From contig DHNQ01000001.1 of NCBI GenBank assembly GCA_002409595.1, forward strand, positions 24,440 to 88,439: 64,000 bases of DNA. The letters are read 5' to 3'. Source of the stretch: Dysgonomonas sp. UBA5412 (GTDB lineage Bacteria; Bacteroidota; Bacteroidia; Bacteroidales; Dysgonomonadaceae). The notes beneath the pieces were generated by a model. It was not told the DNA's origin. It saw only the letters and a program-made list of their open reading frames with translations, and did no database searches. The translations under genes were made by a program, and so were the position numbers. The first letter of the stretch is position 1. Every line of letters begins with the position of its first letter. Positions 27,300-36,940 of this stretch are shown here, one piece after another.

Positions 27300-28628
27300 T
27301 CACACAGTCGGCAAACTCATACCTGTTATTTTTCGATAAAGATCTAGCGCATACACATCTGTCATACCTGATACAAAATCGAGAATTGATAATATTTTTT
27401 CGTAAGTAGAACCAGCTCCAACATTAAACTGCTCCGGCACGCGGCTCAATATTAATTTTGAATATGCAGCATTGGGCTTCTGAATAGCTGTAATAAATGT
27501 ATCGAGCAAAAAGCCGATAATACGATGTCCAGCCAACTCAATATCAACCACATCCTTAGTTTTGTATATCTTCTTGTAACTGATTTCAGTGGCTTCTTCA
27601 TTAGCCTTCAAAGGTATTTCCGAAATATGTTTAATCAAAGCACCCTCAAACGTCCCATTCAATATAAGTTCTTCGTTACGAACAAAAACCGATGCACATT
27701 CATCTACCAATAGTCCTATTACACAAGAACGCAGATAGGCTATCTGTTCATTAATATCAGTTACCATCTCCATCGTATGACGCATTTTTCGTTGACGTTC
27801 TTCATCAAAAAAGTTCAGAAAGAGAGTTACAGTCTGTTCAGTAGATAGCAGTCCCAGCTTGTGAGCATCTTCTATATCCATAATTTTGTAGCAAATATCG
27901 TCGGCAGCTTCTACAAGATATACCAATGGATGACGTGCATATTGCAATGGTGATTGATTTAAACAAATCATCCCTAATTCGTTCGCTATCTTTTTGAAAG
28001 AATCCTCTTCGGACTGAAAGAACCCGAATTTACCTTTACCGTTAGCCGCTATTGCCGAATAAGGATATTTGGCTATGGAAGCAAGCATAGAATAGGTCAT
28101 CACAAATCCGCCCGGACGGCGACCATTAAATTGGTGGATAAGCAAACGGATGGAATTTGCATTGCCTTCGAAATTGGTAAAATCTTCCCATCGTCCTCCT
28201 TCTTCCCTCACCTGCGCTTCAAGATGCTGCCCTTTACCTTCTGCAAAGAAACTTGTTATGGCAGTTTCGCCGGAGTGTCCGAATGGAGGATTCCCCAAAT
28301 CATGTGCAAGACATCCCGCGGCAACAATGGAACTGATTTCTTCAAAATCGGCTGACGACTGAGGGTATTTCTTTCTTAACTCTTTACCGATAATCACGCC
28401 TAAAGATCGCCCTACACTGGATACCTCGATACTATGGGTAAGTCGATTGTGGACAAAGATGCTACCGGGAAGAGGGAATACCTGAGTCTTATTTTGCAGA
28501 CGACGAAAAGGGGATGAGAAAATAAGCCGATCGTAGTCGCGCTGAAAATCGGTACGGTCATGATGTTTATCATCATGGTATTTTTCCATTCCAAAGCGTT
28601 TCGAAGAGAGTAACTGTTGCCAATTCAT
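27300..28628 (-). CDS. dgt: dGTP triphosphohydrolase (dGTPase)
   Basis: The Met at 28628 (MNWQQLLSSKRFG) gives 442 residues and matches family starts; the frame to 28679 adds 17 unlikely residues. This is an HD-domain enzyme that removes tripolyphosphate from dGTP. It carries the family N-terminal motif TDFQRDYDRLIFSSPFRRLQNKTQVF, the HN site NRLTHSIEV, the metal HD in CLAHDLGNPPFGHSGE and the later Asp in VEAADDICYKIMD. It controls dNTP pools. Monocistronic, convergent with rpiB. Confidence 0.93.
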   Translation of the reverse strand: MNWQQLLSSKRFGMEKYHDDKHHDRTDFQRDYDRLIFSSPFRRLQNKTQVFPLPGSIFVHNRLTHSIEVSSVGRSLGVIIGKELRKKYPQSSADFEEISSIVAAGCLAHDLGNPPFGHSGETAITSFFAEGKGQHLEAQVREEGGRWEDFTNFEGNANSIRLLIHQFNGRRPGGFVMTYSMLASIAKYPYSAIAANGKGKFGFFQSEEDSFKKIANELGMICLNQSPLQYARHPLVYLVEAADDICYKIMDIEDAHKLGLLSTEQTVTLFLNFFDEERQRKMRHTMEMVTDINEQIAYLRSCVIGLLVDECASVFVRNEELILNGTFEGALIKHISEIPLKANEEATEISYKKIYKTKDVVDIELAGHRIIGFLLDTFITAIQKPNAAYSKLILSRVPEQFNVGAGSTYEKILSILDFVSGMTDVYALDLYRKITGMSLPTV

Positions 28629-28773
28629 AAGGATTCGTTTATTATGGACAACAAAGATACTTCTTTTGTAATTAATCATTTACAAATCATTCTTTTTTAT
28701 TAAAAGTCCGTCCGATTTACAGAAAGAGGATATTCTGTTGTAAAATGGAAACCTCAATAAAAAATAAAAAAGT

Positions 28774-28781
28774 TATCTTTG
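28774..28781 (+). promoter_or_regulatory. -7 element of the DHA2-type transporter gene
   Basis: TATCTTTG, followed by GCA, 28 bases before the start codon: the classic Bacteroidota -7. No -33 TTTG at the right distance. Confidence 0.5.
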
Positions 28782-28809
28782 CACTCCAATTTGTTCTTAA
28801 AGTATTTAG

Positions 28810-30213
28810 ATGAAAATAGATAGATCCTACACAGTATCTCTGATTGTTGCTATAGCTTTTTTCATGCAGGGTTTGGATACCACAGCTGTAAACACCGCCA
28901 TTCCGGCTATGGCTCGCTCTTTTAACACAGACGTAGTTCACTTGAGTGCAGGGGTAACTTCTTATCTGATAGCTCTGGCTATTTTTATTCCCGTGAGCGG
29001 ATGGATTGCCGACAGATTTGGAACAAGAAAGATATTTTGTATTGCTATCGTATTATTTATTTTAGCATCTACTTTATGTGGTACATCTCAAAGTTTATCT
29101 CAATTTGTAATATTCAGAATCTTTCAAGGTATGGCAGGGGCAATGATGACTCCTGTTGGGCGATTGGCTGTATTAAAGACCACACCTAAGGATAAGCTGG
29201 TTACTGCCATTGCTTATATTACTTGGCCTGCGTTGGTAGCCCCTATATTAGGACCTCTGGTAGGCGGATACCTGACTACATACTGGCACTGGAATCTTAT
29301 CTTTTATCTGAATATTCCTATCAGTATTATTTGTGTGATATTGGCTTGGCATTATATACCGGAAGAAAAAGAGGAGTATAAGGTAAAAAGGCGTTTCGAC
29401 TTTGTCGGTTTTGCGCTGAGTGGAATATCTTTAGCCGGATTTATGTATGGGGTAGAGTTATTCAGCCGAAAAGAGATTCCATACTTTGTACCGATATTAA
29501 TAGTATTAGTCAGCATCGGATTGTTGGCATTCAATGTTCGCTATTCGCGCCATATATCGAATCCGCTTATCGACTATTCGATAATAAGGATACCAACCTA
29601 CAAGGTAACTATATTTACGGGATCTGTATCGCGAATGGTGATCGGTGTAGCTCCATATCTTGTGCCATTAATGTTTCAGGAAGGGTTCGGGCTTACTCCA
29701 TTCGAGTCGGGTTCGCTATTCTTAGCTACTATGGCTGGTAACTTAGCGATGAAACCTGCTACAATATGGATTATGAGGCATTATAATTTCCGTACGGTAT
29801 TGATATCAAATGGGCTTTTGGTAGCTATATTCACTTTATTTACGGCATTGTTGCTGCCTACAACTCCGGTTATATTGATTGTGGTGGTTATGTTTCTTTC
29901 GGGCATGTTTCGTTCTATGCAGTTTAGTGCAATTACTACTTTAGCCTTTGCCGATATTCCTCAGGCTCAGATGACGCCCGCCAATACTCTTTACAGTACG
30001 GTACAACAAATGTCTACGGGTATGGGAATAGCTATGGGGGCAGTATTCCTCCGTTTTTCTAATATGATAAACGGAAGTACTGCACATTATTCTGTCGCAG
30101 ACTTCCGTTTGGCATTTATCTTTGTTGCCATATTAGGCTTTGTTTCTCTCTACGGATTTACCAAACTTAGTCCTAATGCCGGAGATGTGGTAAGAGGAAA
30201 GAAGAAGGCATAA
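28810..30213 (+). CDS. MFS drug efflux transporter, DHA2 (EmrB/QacA) type
   Basis: 467 residues, 13-14 hydrophobic helices. Family signatures are FMQGLDTTAVNTAIPAMA (motif D1), GWIADRFGTRKIFC (motif A), FRIFQGMAGAMMTPVGRL (motif B) and the antiporter motif C region WPALVAPILGPLVGGYL. Such pumps export hydrophobic or cationic compounds in exchange for protons. There is no adjacent membrane-fusion partner gene (EmrA-like), so it would act in the inner membrane alone. No regulator gene lies beside it. Confidence 0.85.
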   Translation: MKIDRSYTVSLIVAIAFFMQGLDTTAVNTAIPAMARSFNTDVVHLSAGVTSYLIALAIFIPVSGWIADRFGTRKIFCIAIVLFILASTLCGTSQSLSQFVIFRIFQGMAGAMMTPVGRLAVLKTTPKDKLVTAIAYITWPALVAPILGPLVGGYLTTYWHWNLIFYLNIPISIICVILAWHYIPEEKEEYKVKRRFDFVGFALSGISLAGFMYGVELFSRKEIPYFVPILIVLVSIGLLAFNVRYSRHISNPLIDYSIIRIPTYKVTIFTGSVSRMVIGVAPYLVPLMFQEGFGLTPFESGSLFLATMAGNLAMKPATIWIMRHYNFRTVLISNGLLVAIFTLFTALLLPTTPVILIVVVMFLSGMFRSMQFSAITTLAFADIPQAQMTPANTLYSTVQQMSTGMGIAMGAVFLRFSNMINGSTAHYSVADFRLAFIFVAILGFVSLYGFTKLSPNAGDVVRGKKKA

Positions 30214-30223
30214 ATATTTCTTA

Positions 30224-31390
30224 CTACTCTTTATACGGAACAGCTTCCGTTTTGCCTGTAACAATATCTTTCACTCCATTTTTCAATGTGCTATATGTCA
30301 CATTACCATCGTATATTACATTGAAGGTATAGCGATTATCTTTTCGCAATTCAATAAAGCTATAACTACCGGCTCCTCCGCCATCGGCTGAGGGTGTGAA
30401 CTCCATATAGATGGTAGACAATATATTTCCATTTTCTTTATCGGCAACGTAGAATATATTTTTTATTAATGGTCGGCACGTAGGCTCTTCAAATCTCTCA
30501 TAGACAGTAATACTCTTATCTACGACAGAAAAATGATCTATACAAAACATATCAAAAATACTTGTAGGCTGGAGCAATCCTTTTGCATAAGCATCGTATA
30601 GTATTTCTTTGTATTTATCGGCTTTACTGTAATTTTCTAAGGCGTTGAAACATTCGACCAGTTTTTCGTATGAATAGAAATCGTCCGGAAAGTATTCTGT
30701 TAGTTCCTGATATGATTCGGCGGCTTTCTGATAATTATTATTATCAAATTCGAGTTTAGCTATATTATATAAGATCGTAGTATATAATTCCTTGTTCTTC
30801 ACAACTTTATTTTTTGCTGTATAAAAAGCATCGAGCGCATTAACTGTGTCGTCTTCGTTGGCATATATCAGTCCGATCATATAATACGCATTTTCGGAAA
30901 AATCCTTTTTGCTGATTGCCTTTCGGTAATTATCCATTGCCGATTGATAGATGTCTTGCGAAAAATATACATCTCCTAAGGCTGTATAATATTCAGCTTT
31001 ATTGGGAGAGAGTGTTATGGCTTTTTTCAAGGCTTCTTCGGCCGGCTTCGTTTCGCCTTTTGCATTATCGACAATTCCTTTAACGTAGAATGCTCTACTG
31101 CATCCTGCATCTTTTTGCACGGCTAATGCAGCATACTTCGAAGCATTGTCTGTATCTCCCAATAAAAGATAGGCTTGAGATACATACGATAAATCTTCGG
31201 CACTGAGAGTTCTCGGTGTAGTTGCATATTTATCAACTATTTCCTGATAGAGCTCGTTGTCAAACATAGTCTTTATTTCATCTTCCGGCTTCACAACTTG
31301 CATTGAGGACACAATGCCTGCAAAAACCGATGTAGATATCGAAAATGAAAGTAAAGAGATTAAGGTTAATAGAAATAAATTCTTTTTCAT
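30224..31390 (-). CDS. Exported TPR-repeat protein
   Basis: 388 residues. The signal peptide is MKKNLFLLTLISLLSFSISTSVFA. Residues about 60-270 form six or so tetratricopeptide repeats, e.g. AALAVQKDAGCSRAFYVKGIV, KAITLSPNKAEYYTALGDVYFS and KAAESYQELTEYFPDDFYSYEKL. The last 100 or so residues form a separate beta-rich domain ending TGKTEAVPYKE. It is likely a periplasmic or outer-membrane scaffold. It stops 10 bases from the convergent transporter gene, and CorA lies 30 bases upstream on the same strand. Function unknown. Confidence 0.75.
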   Translation of the reverse strand: MKKNLFLLTLISLLSFSISTSVFAGIVSSMQVVKPEDEIKTMFDNELYQEIVDKYATTPRTLSAEDLSYVSQAYLLLGDTDNASKYAALAVQKDAGCSRAFYVKGIVDNAKGETKPAEEALKKAITLSPNKAEYYTALGDVYFSQDIYQSAMDNYRKAISKKDFSENAYYMIGLIYANEDDTVNALDAFYTAKNKVVKNKELYTTILYNIAKLEFDNNNYQKAAESYQELTEYFPDDFYSYEKLVECFNALENYSKADKYKEILYDAYAKGLLQPTSIFDMFCIDHFSVVDKSITVYERFEEPTCRPLIKNIFYVADKENGNILSTIYMEFTPSADGGGAGSYSFIELRKDNRYTFNVIYDGNVTYSTLKNGVKDIVTGKTEAVPYKE

Positions 31391-31420
31391 TGTTATTTTT
31401 GTTTTTACATTCTAAGCTTA

Positions 31421-32494
31421 TTAAAACCATTTTCGTTTCCTCATCCACAAATAAGTCAGAGAGGCTATCAATATTAATATAAACCATGAAAAGGCATAGC
31501 CATATTTCCACTTCGTTTCGGGCATATAGTCAAAGTTCATCCCCCACACTCCTACCAAAAATGTTAATGGAATAAATATCGTTGACACAATGGTCAATCG
31601 CTTTATGATTTCATTCATTTTCAGATTATTGTTATTGTAATACAGATCGAGCAAAGATGTGATAGATTCGTGAAAGGAGGCTAAATCACCCAATATGGTA
31701 CGCATGCGATCGTCAAAATCATTGTAATAAATAATATTTGCTTTGTCTATCAAGTTATTAGTATTGTGTAACAAGTTAGTGTATTCCTCTCTCAATGATG
31801 TTACAGAGCGTTTTATATGCATATAGTCTACTCTGCAACGATGCAGAAACTGAAGAATATCCACAGAGTTGTTTCTAATGATAAGTTCGTCTTCGATTTC
31901 AGCTAAACGGTCTTCGACACTCATCACAGTATTTACATTCGACTGATTGACAGTATCCAGCAAAATATACAGTAAGAAATCGGCATGATTTTGCCTTATC
32001 ATTATATTATTTTCTTCTATATTAGTTTTTACCTCGTCAAAGATGGGAATAAGTGCTTCTTGGAAACTGACAATAAAATTCCTCCCAAAAATGAACGCAA
32101 TTTGCATATCATCTATGTCTGCTGTCTTATTATCAATATAAAAAGCAGACATAAGCAAAAAAGTAACATCATCGTATGCTACAATTTTCACAACTTGTTG
32201 ATCTGCAAGAAGGTCTTTGACATCAAAGCCATGCAGACCAAATTCTCTACAAATACGGTTTACCAATGCCGCATCTGAAATACCGGAAACCCTAAACCAA
32301 TTTACTCTGGAGTCATCTATGCTATCTTTGAGAGATGATTGCAAAGATATATTCTTGACTTCGAGGTGCATAGAGTCATATTGCAACAATTCTATCGACA
32401 TTGGGATATTTTTATCACCCCAGTAGGTAGGTTGAGTTAACACATTGTTATGACTTCGTTTGGTTTTCGGATTTTTGGTTGTGTGCTTGCCCAT
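31421..32494 (-). CDS. corA: CorA-type magnesium/cobalt transporter
   Basis: 357 residues. A large cytosolic alpha/beta domain (with the long helix RVDYMHIKRSVTSLREEYTNLL) is followed by two C-terminal membrane helices. The selectivity motif GMN is present as VWGMNFDYMPE between them, and the basic end MRKRKWF lies inside the cell. It works as a pentameric Mg2+ channel. It lies upstream of the TPR gene by 30 bases. Start choice: the first Met gives a basic 30-residue leader (MGKHTTKNPKTKRS), which is common in Bacteroidales CorA. Confidence 0.92.
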   Translation of the reverse strand: MGKHTTKNPKTKRSHNNVLTQPTYWGDKNIPMSIELLQYDSMHLEVKNISLQSSLKDSIDDSRVNWFRVSGISDAALVNRICREFGLHGFDVKDLLADQQVVKIVAYDDVTFLLMSAFYIDNKTADIDDMQIAFIFGRNFIVSFQEALIPIFDEVKTNIEENNIMIRQNHADFLLYILLDTVNQSNVNTVMSVEDRLAEIEDELIIRNNSVDILQFLHRCRVDYMHIKRSVTSLREEYTNLLHNTNNLIDKANIIYYNDFDDRMRTILGDLASFHESITSLLDLYYNNNNLKMNEIIKRLTIVSTIFIPLTFLVGVWGMNFDYMPETKWKYGYAFSWFILILIASLTYLWMRKRKWF

Positions 32495-32554
32495 ATTATT
32501 AATTAGTTAGTATATAGCCGAAACTAATTTAGATCAAAAGTAAGAATAAAATAC

Positions 32555-32562
32555 TATATTTG
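32555..32562 (+). promoter_or_regulatory. -7 element of the phosphoethanolamine transferase gene
   Basis: TATATTTG followed by CAG, 49 bases before the start codon. No convincing -33 box. Confidence 0.45.
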
Positions 32563-32611
32563 CAGCTTTGCTTTACTATAATATAATATACTAAATATAC
32601 CGATATTGGCA

Positions 32612-34243
32612 ATGAAAGAGGTAGTAAACATACTAAAAAAGAAAAAAATACAGTTTCTCTTTTTATTTTATATATTATTACTCGTACCGGTATTATGCCC
32701 TTTGGCTGAAAATTTCTCGTTTATTGACAAAGTTGCTGTTTTTGTGGTCTGTGGAGCACTTTTTTCAGCAATACTGATTATATCTCTATTCATTACCTCC
32801 AAGACTGAGAAAATAATATATTCGATACTATTAGCCATATCAATAATTCCCGGTTCTATATTCCTTGCCTATCTGCTTTTTGCAAATGTGATGCTCGAAC
32901 AAAATAGTGTAACCAGTTTGTTTGAAACAAATCCGGAAGAGAGCCGCGAGTTTGTAGCACATTATCTTAGCATTTGGGTCATAGTTGGCGTTGTAATATA
33001 TGCCGCCATCCCCATTGTGATGGTTTGTACGATGAAATCTTTCACTCCTTTAAAAGTGAAGAATCACAAGGCGCTATTTACCGCAAGTATAATTGTTATT
33101 ATCTCCATAGTGGGTATAAACAGAGTATCACGTTCGGTTTATTTTATTAACATATACAAGACATTCATCAGCTATAAGATACGAACCAATTATGAGATAA
33201 AAACAATCAGGGAACGACCGAATGAGAATTATACTGTGACACAGCTTTATGAAGACACCATACCAAAGACAATAGTAGTGGTGATAGGTGAGTCTCTTAA
33301 CAAGCATCACATGTCTCTTTATGGTTATGCCAGAAATACTAATCCACTCATGTCTCAATATGGCGATAGTCTTATAGTATATCAAGATGTAGTATCGCCT
33401 CAGGTACATACCATCCCCGTTATGAGATCGGTCTTATCCATGTCGGAGCGTGAAGAGCCTAAAAATTTCACAGAAAAACCTTCTTTATTCGAACTATTTA
33501 ATAGAGCGGGATATGAAACATATCTGATAAGCAATCAAGAATTTAGTGAAGAATGTAAATCGAGTTACGACATACTGCTAACTTTAGCAAAAAACAAATA
33601 TAATATTGCTAAATACAAACAGCATGACGATATAGTGCTTCCTGTATTGGATAAAATATTAAATGAAGGAAAAAGTAAAAATAAGCTAATACTGATACAT
33701 CTTATAGGCAACCATATGGCTTATGAGTTTAGGTATCCGAAAGAATATATTGTATTCAATTACCAAAAAGATAATCTGGTAAGTGATGCTCCATACAGAA
33801 ATGAAAAGGCTAAACGAACTATTGATAAATTTGACAACTCGGTACTCTTCAATGATTATATAGTAAACTCAATAATAAACGCTGTAAAAAAAGAACAGAA
33901 TAAAGAGACAACTGTAATATATTTTTCCGATCATGGGGAAGAATTATATGACTATCGTGAGTTTGCCGGACATGCTTATGAAAAGGTATCTCCGCCCATG
34001 TGTGAAGTTCCTTTTATGATTTGGCTATCACCATCTTATACTAAAAACCGTAAAGATCTCGTATTTGATAAAGATCGCCCCTACTCTACTGAAGACTTTA
34101 TCTATTCCATATCAGATTTGGCAGGATTAGAATATACAGATTATAAGGATACACGAAGCATTTTCTCTCAAACATTTGTACCTCGAGAACGATATGTAGG
34201 AGAGAGAAAATACGAAGAGATCAAACGACGGTTTAAAGAATAA
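32612..34243 (+). CDS. Phosphoethanolamine transferase, EptA/sulfatase superfamily
   Basis: Start taken at the ATG 32612 (a TTG two codons earlier is also in frame), giving 543 residues. Five N-terminal membrane helices (about residues 12-185) precede a periplasmic alkaline-phosphatase-fold domain. Zinc-site segments are VVVIGESLNKHHMSLYGY near its start and IYFSDHGEELYD near its end. The nucleophile Thr is expected in VVSPQVHTIPVMRS. Such enzymes add phosphoethanolamine to lipid A or other envelope glycans; lipid A modification lowers sensitivity to cationic peptides. The acceptor cannot be read from sequence. Monocistronic, followed by a strong terminator. Confidence 0.85.
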   Translation: MKEVVNILKKKKIQFLFLFYILLLVPVLCPLAENFSFIDKVAVFVVCGALFSAILIISLFITSKTEKIIYSILLAISIIPGSIFLAYLLFANVMLEQNSVTSLFETNPEESREFVAHYLSIWVIVGVVIYAAIPIVMVCTMKSFTPLKVKNHKALFTASIIVIISIVGINRVSRSVYFINIYKTFISYKIRTNYEIKTIRERPNENYTVTQLYEDTIPKTIVVVIGESLNKHHMSLYGYARNTNPLMSQYGDSLIVYQDVVSPQVHTIPVMRSVLSMSEREEPKNFTEKPSLFELFNRAGYETYLISNQEFSEECKSSYDILLTLAKNKYNIAKYKQHDDIVLPVLDKILNEGKSKNKLILIHLIGNHMAYEFRYPKEYIVFNYQKDNLVSDAPYRNEKAKRTIDKFDNSVLFNDYIVNSIINAVKKEQNKETTVIYFSDHGEELYDYREFAGHAYEKVSPPMCEVPFMIWLSPSYTKNRKDLVFDKDRPYSTEDFIYSISDLAGLEYTDYKDTRSIFSQTFVPRERYVGERKYEEIKRRFKE

Positions 34244-34250
34244 TAATACG

Positions 34251-34292
34251 AAAAATAGGGAGCGATATTAATAAATATCGCTCCCTATTTTT
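34251..34292. terminator. Bidirectional terminator between convergent genes
   Basis: Perfect 19-bp inverted repeat (34251-34269 / 34274-34292) with a 4-base loop and A/T runs on both sides, placed exactly between the convergent phosphoethanolamine transferase and flavodiiron protein genes. Confidence 0.92.
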
Positions 34293-34315
34293 ATATTGCT
34301 ATTGATAAACTGGTT

Positions 34316-35518
34316 TTATCTATCTTGTTTAAGTCTGTCAGCCATAGATTTACCTAAAGAAATACAAGCATCGTAAGTATCAAGCCTCATAGATTGCTTC
34401 ATTTCGACAGGAGAACCTACCACCTCGAATTTTGTATCCTGAGCAAACTGTGCTAATCTCTTAACAGCAGCACCAGCCCATGTAAATGAACCGAAGTATC
34501 CAAAATAACGGTGTTTCATATCACGTCCTTCTATCTTGGATAGTAAATATTCTACTTCAGGAAAAAGCTTGCTGTTATATGTCGGAGAACCAACGATAAG
34601 TCCTTTGTATTTAAATATATCGCGAATTATATAAGAGTGAGAACGTTTAGAAACATTGTGCAAAATAATCTCTTTTATTCCCTGTTGAGCCAGTTCGTAA
34701 GCAACGGTTTCCGCCATTTGTTCCGTATGTCCATACATACTGCCATATGCTATAACAACTCCCTCATCGCCATCATAACGGCTAAGCTTGTCATAGATAG
34801 ATATAACCTTTTCGATCTGATCCGGCATAGTCCACACAGGACCATGAGTAGAACAGATCATATTAATATCTAATGAAGATAGCTTTTCCAATGCCTTTTG
34901 TACCGGCGATCCGAATTTACCAACCACATTAGAATAGTATCTGATCATCTCATCATAATATCTTTCAGGATGTAACTGCGAATCGGTAATACCACCATCC
35001 AACGTACCGAATGTACCAAAAGCATCGCCCGAAAAGATAATTTTATGAACAGAATCGTATGTCATCATAGTCTCCGGCCAATGTACCATCGGAGTCAGAT
35101 AAAATACCAAGTTGTGCTTACCCAAAGAAAGCTGATCTCCATCGCTGATAATCTTTACTCCATCGCTGATGTCATAAAAACCTTGCACCATATCAGCAGT
35201 GCGTTTATTTCCTACAATCTGCACATTTGGATATCTGTTACGCAACAAGCTTAATGATCCGGAATGATCCGGCTCCATGTGATTGATAATCACATAATCA
35301 AGAGATTTTCCTGCCAAGGCAGTATCTAATTTATGCAAAAAGATATCTGAATAGCATACATCAACAGTATCAAACAATGCGGTTTTCTCGTCTGTGATAA
35401 GATATGAATTGTAAGATACCCCTTTTGGCAATGGCCATAAATTTTCGAACAGATTCTTTGTACGGTCATTTACACCGATATAGAATAAATCGTCTTTTAT
35501 TTGAATTGGCTTTAACAT
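34316..35518 (-). CDS. Flavodiiron protein (A-type flavoprotein)
   Basis: 400 residues. The metallo-beta-lactamase-like domain (1-250) keeps the full diiron site: HMEPDH (the HxExDH motif), His in MVHWPETMM, Asp in FSGDAFG and His in CSTHGPVWT. The C-terminal flavodoxin domain has the FMN loop YGSMYGHTEQMAE and GSPTYNSKLFPE. These enzymes reduce O2 to water or NO to N2O and protect anaerobes. There is no rubredoxin gene beside it. The family is certain; the O2/NO preference is not. Confidence 0.93.
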   Translation of the reverse strand: MLKPIQIKDDLFYIGVNDRTKNLFENLWPLPKGVSYNSYLITDEKTALFDTVDVCYSDIFLHKLDTALAGKSLDYVIINHMEPDHSGSLSLLRNRYPNVQIVGNKRTADMVQGFYDISDGVKIISDGDQLSLGKHNLVFYLTPMVHWPETMMTYDSVHKIIFSGDAFGTFGTLDGGITDSQLHPERYYDEMIRYYSNVVGKFGSPVQKALEKLSSLDINMICSTHGPVWTMPDQIEKVISIYDKLSRYDGDEGVVIAYGSMYGHTEQMAETVAYELAQQGIKEIILHNVSKRSHSYIIRDIFKYKGLIVGSPTYNSKLFPEVEYLLSKIEGRDMKHRYFGYFGSFTWAGAAVKRLAQFAQDTKFEVVGSPVEMKQSMRLDTYDACISLGKSMADRLKQDR

Positions 35519-35554
35519 ACTATATGAATTACTTCTATTTATATTTTTTAGTTA

Positions 35555-36580
35555 TTATTTGCTACTTACATTGTCCTTTTTGCTGATAGCACTCCACACA
35601 AGCCACATTCCCCACAAAATGAAAGGAAGGCTTAGCAGCTGCCCCATATTGATACCAATAGTATCAATCATCGTTAATTCGAAAGTTTCTTGCACATTCT
35701 TAATATATTCGATACAATAACGCGAAAGGAAAATGCCAATCAAAGATATACCCAGTATAAGACCAGTCTTATTCTTAGCTGTAGTTTTGTAAAATAAGAA
35801 TAAACCCAAGCCAAATATAAACAAATAGATCAGAGCTTCGTATATCTGAGTAGGATGACATGGCAATTCGCCCGATCCTCCCTGATTAATAGGTAAATGC
35901 CACTGTCTGTCTCTAATAAACCGAAAACCCCAAGGCAAATCGGTAGGTCCTCCGTATATTTCGGAATTCATTAGATTACCTAAACGTATGGATGCTGCGC
36001 CAATAGCAACTCCGACAACTAATCGGTCGAGCGTTTTGATAGTATTAGCCCTCGTTGTGTATACCATAGACACACAAATCCCGATCAGCAATCCCATAAA
36101 ACCGGCTTCACCACCTCCAAGCATCGGTTCTGAACCGGTTAATGCCCCATAAATATAATAGGCAGCAAAACCCAATACCAATCCTAATAGGGCAGAAATA
36201 CCCAAATGCTTCCAATTAAGCTTTTCTTTAGTTATCCGTAGCGAATACAAACAGACTCCGATTGTCATCCCGATAGCTCCGCCATGGCTGGCTAAGCCTC
36301 CTTCCCATACCATTAGTATTTTAAGAGGATTAGAAAGATAATAGACCGGATCGTAAAACAAACAATGTCCGAGCCTGGCTCCGATAATCAACCCGATAAG
36401 GACGTGCATAAATAAGGAATCAAACCATTTGTCTGGCAATTTCTCGTATTTATACATTCTTTGTATAACTAAAGACGTACAGAAAACTCCGGCAGCCCAT
36501 AAAATCCCATACCAACGAATTTCTCGTCCGAATAAGGAAAAAGCCTCCGGATCTATATCCCATGTAATAAATGAAAGCAT
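35555..36580 (-). CDS. lgt: Prolipoprotein diacylglyceryl transferase
   Basis: 341 residues, longer than E. coli Lgt (291), with seven membrane helices. Signatures: IRWYGILWAAG, ARLGHCLFYDP, GGLASHGGAIGM (the catalytic HGGA region) and RLGNLMNSEIYGGPTDLPWGFRF (the Lgt signature with the Arg/Asn/Glu cluster). It transfers diacylglycerol to the lipobox Cys, the first step for the many lipoproteins of this lineage, including three in this window. 36 bases upstream of the flavodiiron gene on the same strand. Confidence 0.95.
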   Translation of the reverse strand: MLSFITWDIDPEAFSLFGREIRWYGILWAAGVFCTSLVIQRMYKYEKLPDKWFDSLFMHVLIGLIIGARLGHCLFYDPVYYLSNPLKILMVWEGGLASHGGAIGMTIGVCLYSLRITKEKLNWKHLGISALLGLVLGFAAYYIYGALTGSEPMLGGGEAGFMGLLIGICVSMVYTTRANTIKTLDRLVVGVAIGAASIRLGNLMNSEIYGGPTDLPWGFRFIRDRQWHLPINQGGSGELPCHPTQIYEALIYLFIFGLGLFLFYKTTAKNKTGLILGISLIGIFLSRYCIEYIKNVQETFELTMIDTIGINMGQLLSLPFILWGMWLVWSAISKKDNVSSK

Positions 36581-36940
36581 ATCTTCAACTTTATTTGAGT
36601 TCTGTTAGTATTCCCTATTTTTTTGGACTACAAATATATAAAAATACTATGCAAAAGTCGCCTTATTAATGAATAAGTTCTGTCATAAGAATATTTAAAT
36701 CATAAATAAAACACTAGTCAGCAAACAATTATATGGCATATACAAACATATTCGCAATATAAAATTATTCTAAATAAAAACTTCAAGATAACATTATGAT
36801 GTTCCATACTTTTTTATTGATAAACATTTCTGATTTTAAGGTATGGAATTAACATTAATTACTATCTTTAAGATCGAAACAAGTAAGAAAAGCTCTTGAA
36901 AGTTTATTTTGCATATAAACAGTGTAACTGTTAGTAAATT
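36581..36940. other. Divergent intergenic region between lgt and the alpha-glucan operon
   Basis: 360 AT-rich bases with no gene. A small perfect palindrome ACAGT-gta-ACTGT (36919-36931) lies 9 bases before the debranching enzyme start codon, where it could form an RNA hairpin over the initiation region or bind a regulator. No clear -33/-7 pair was found. Confidence 0.45.
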
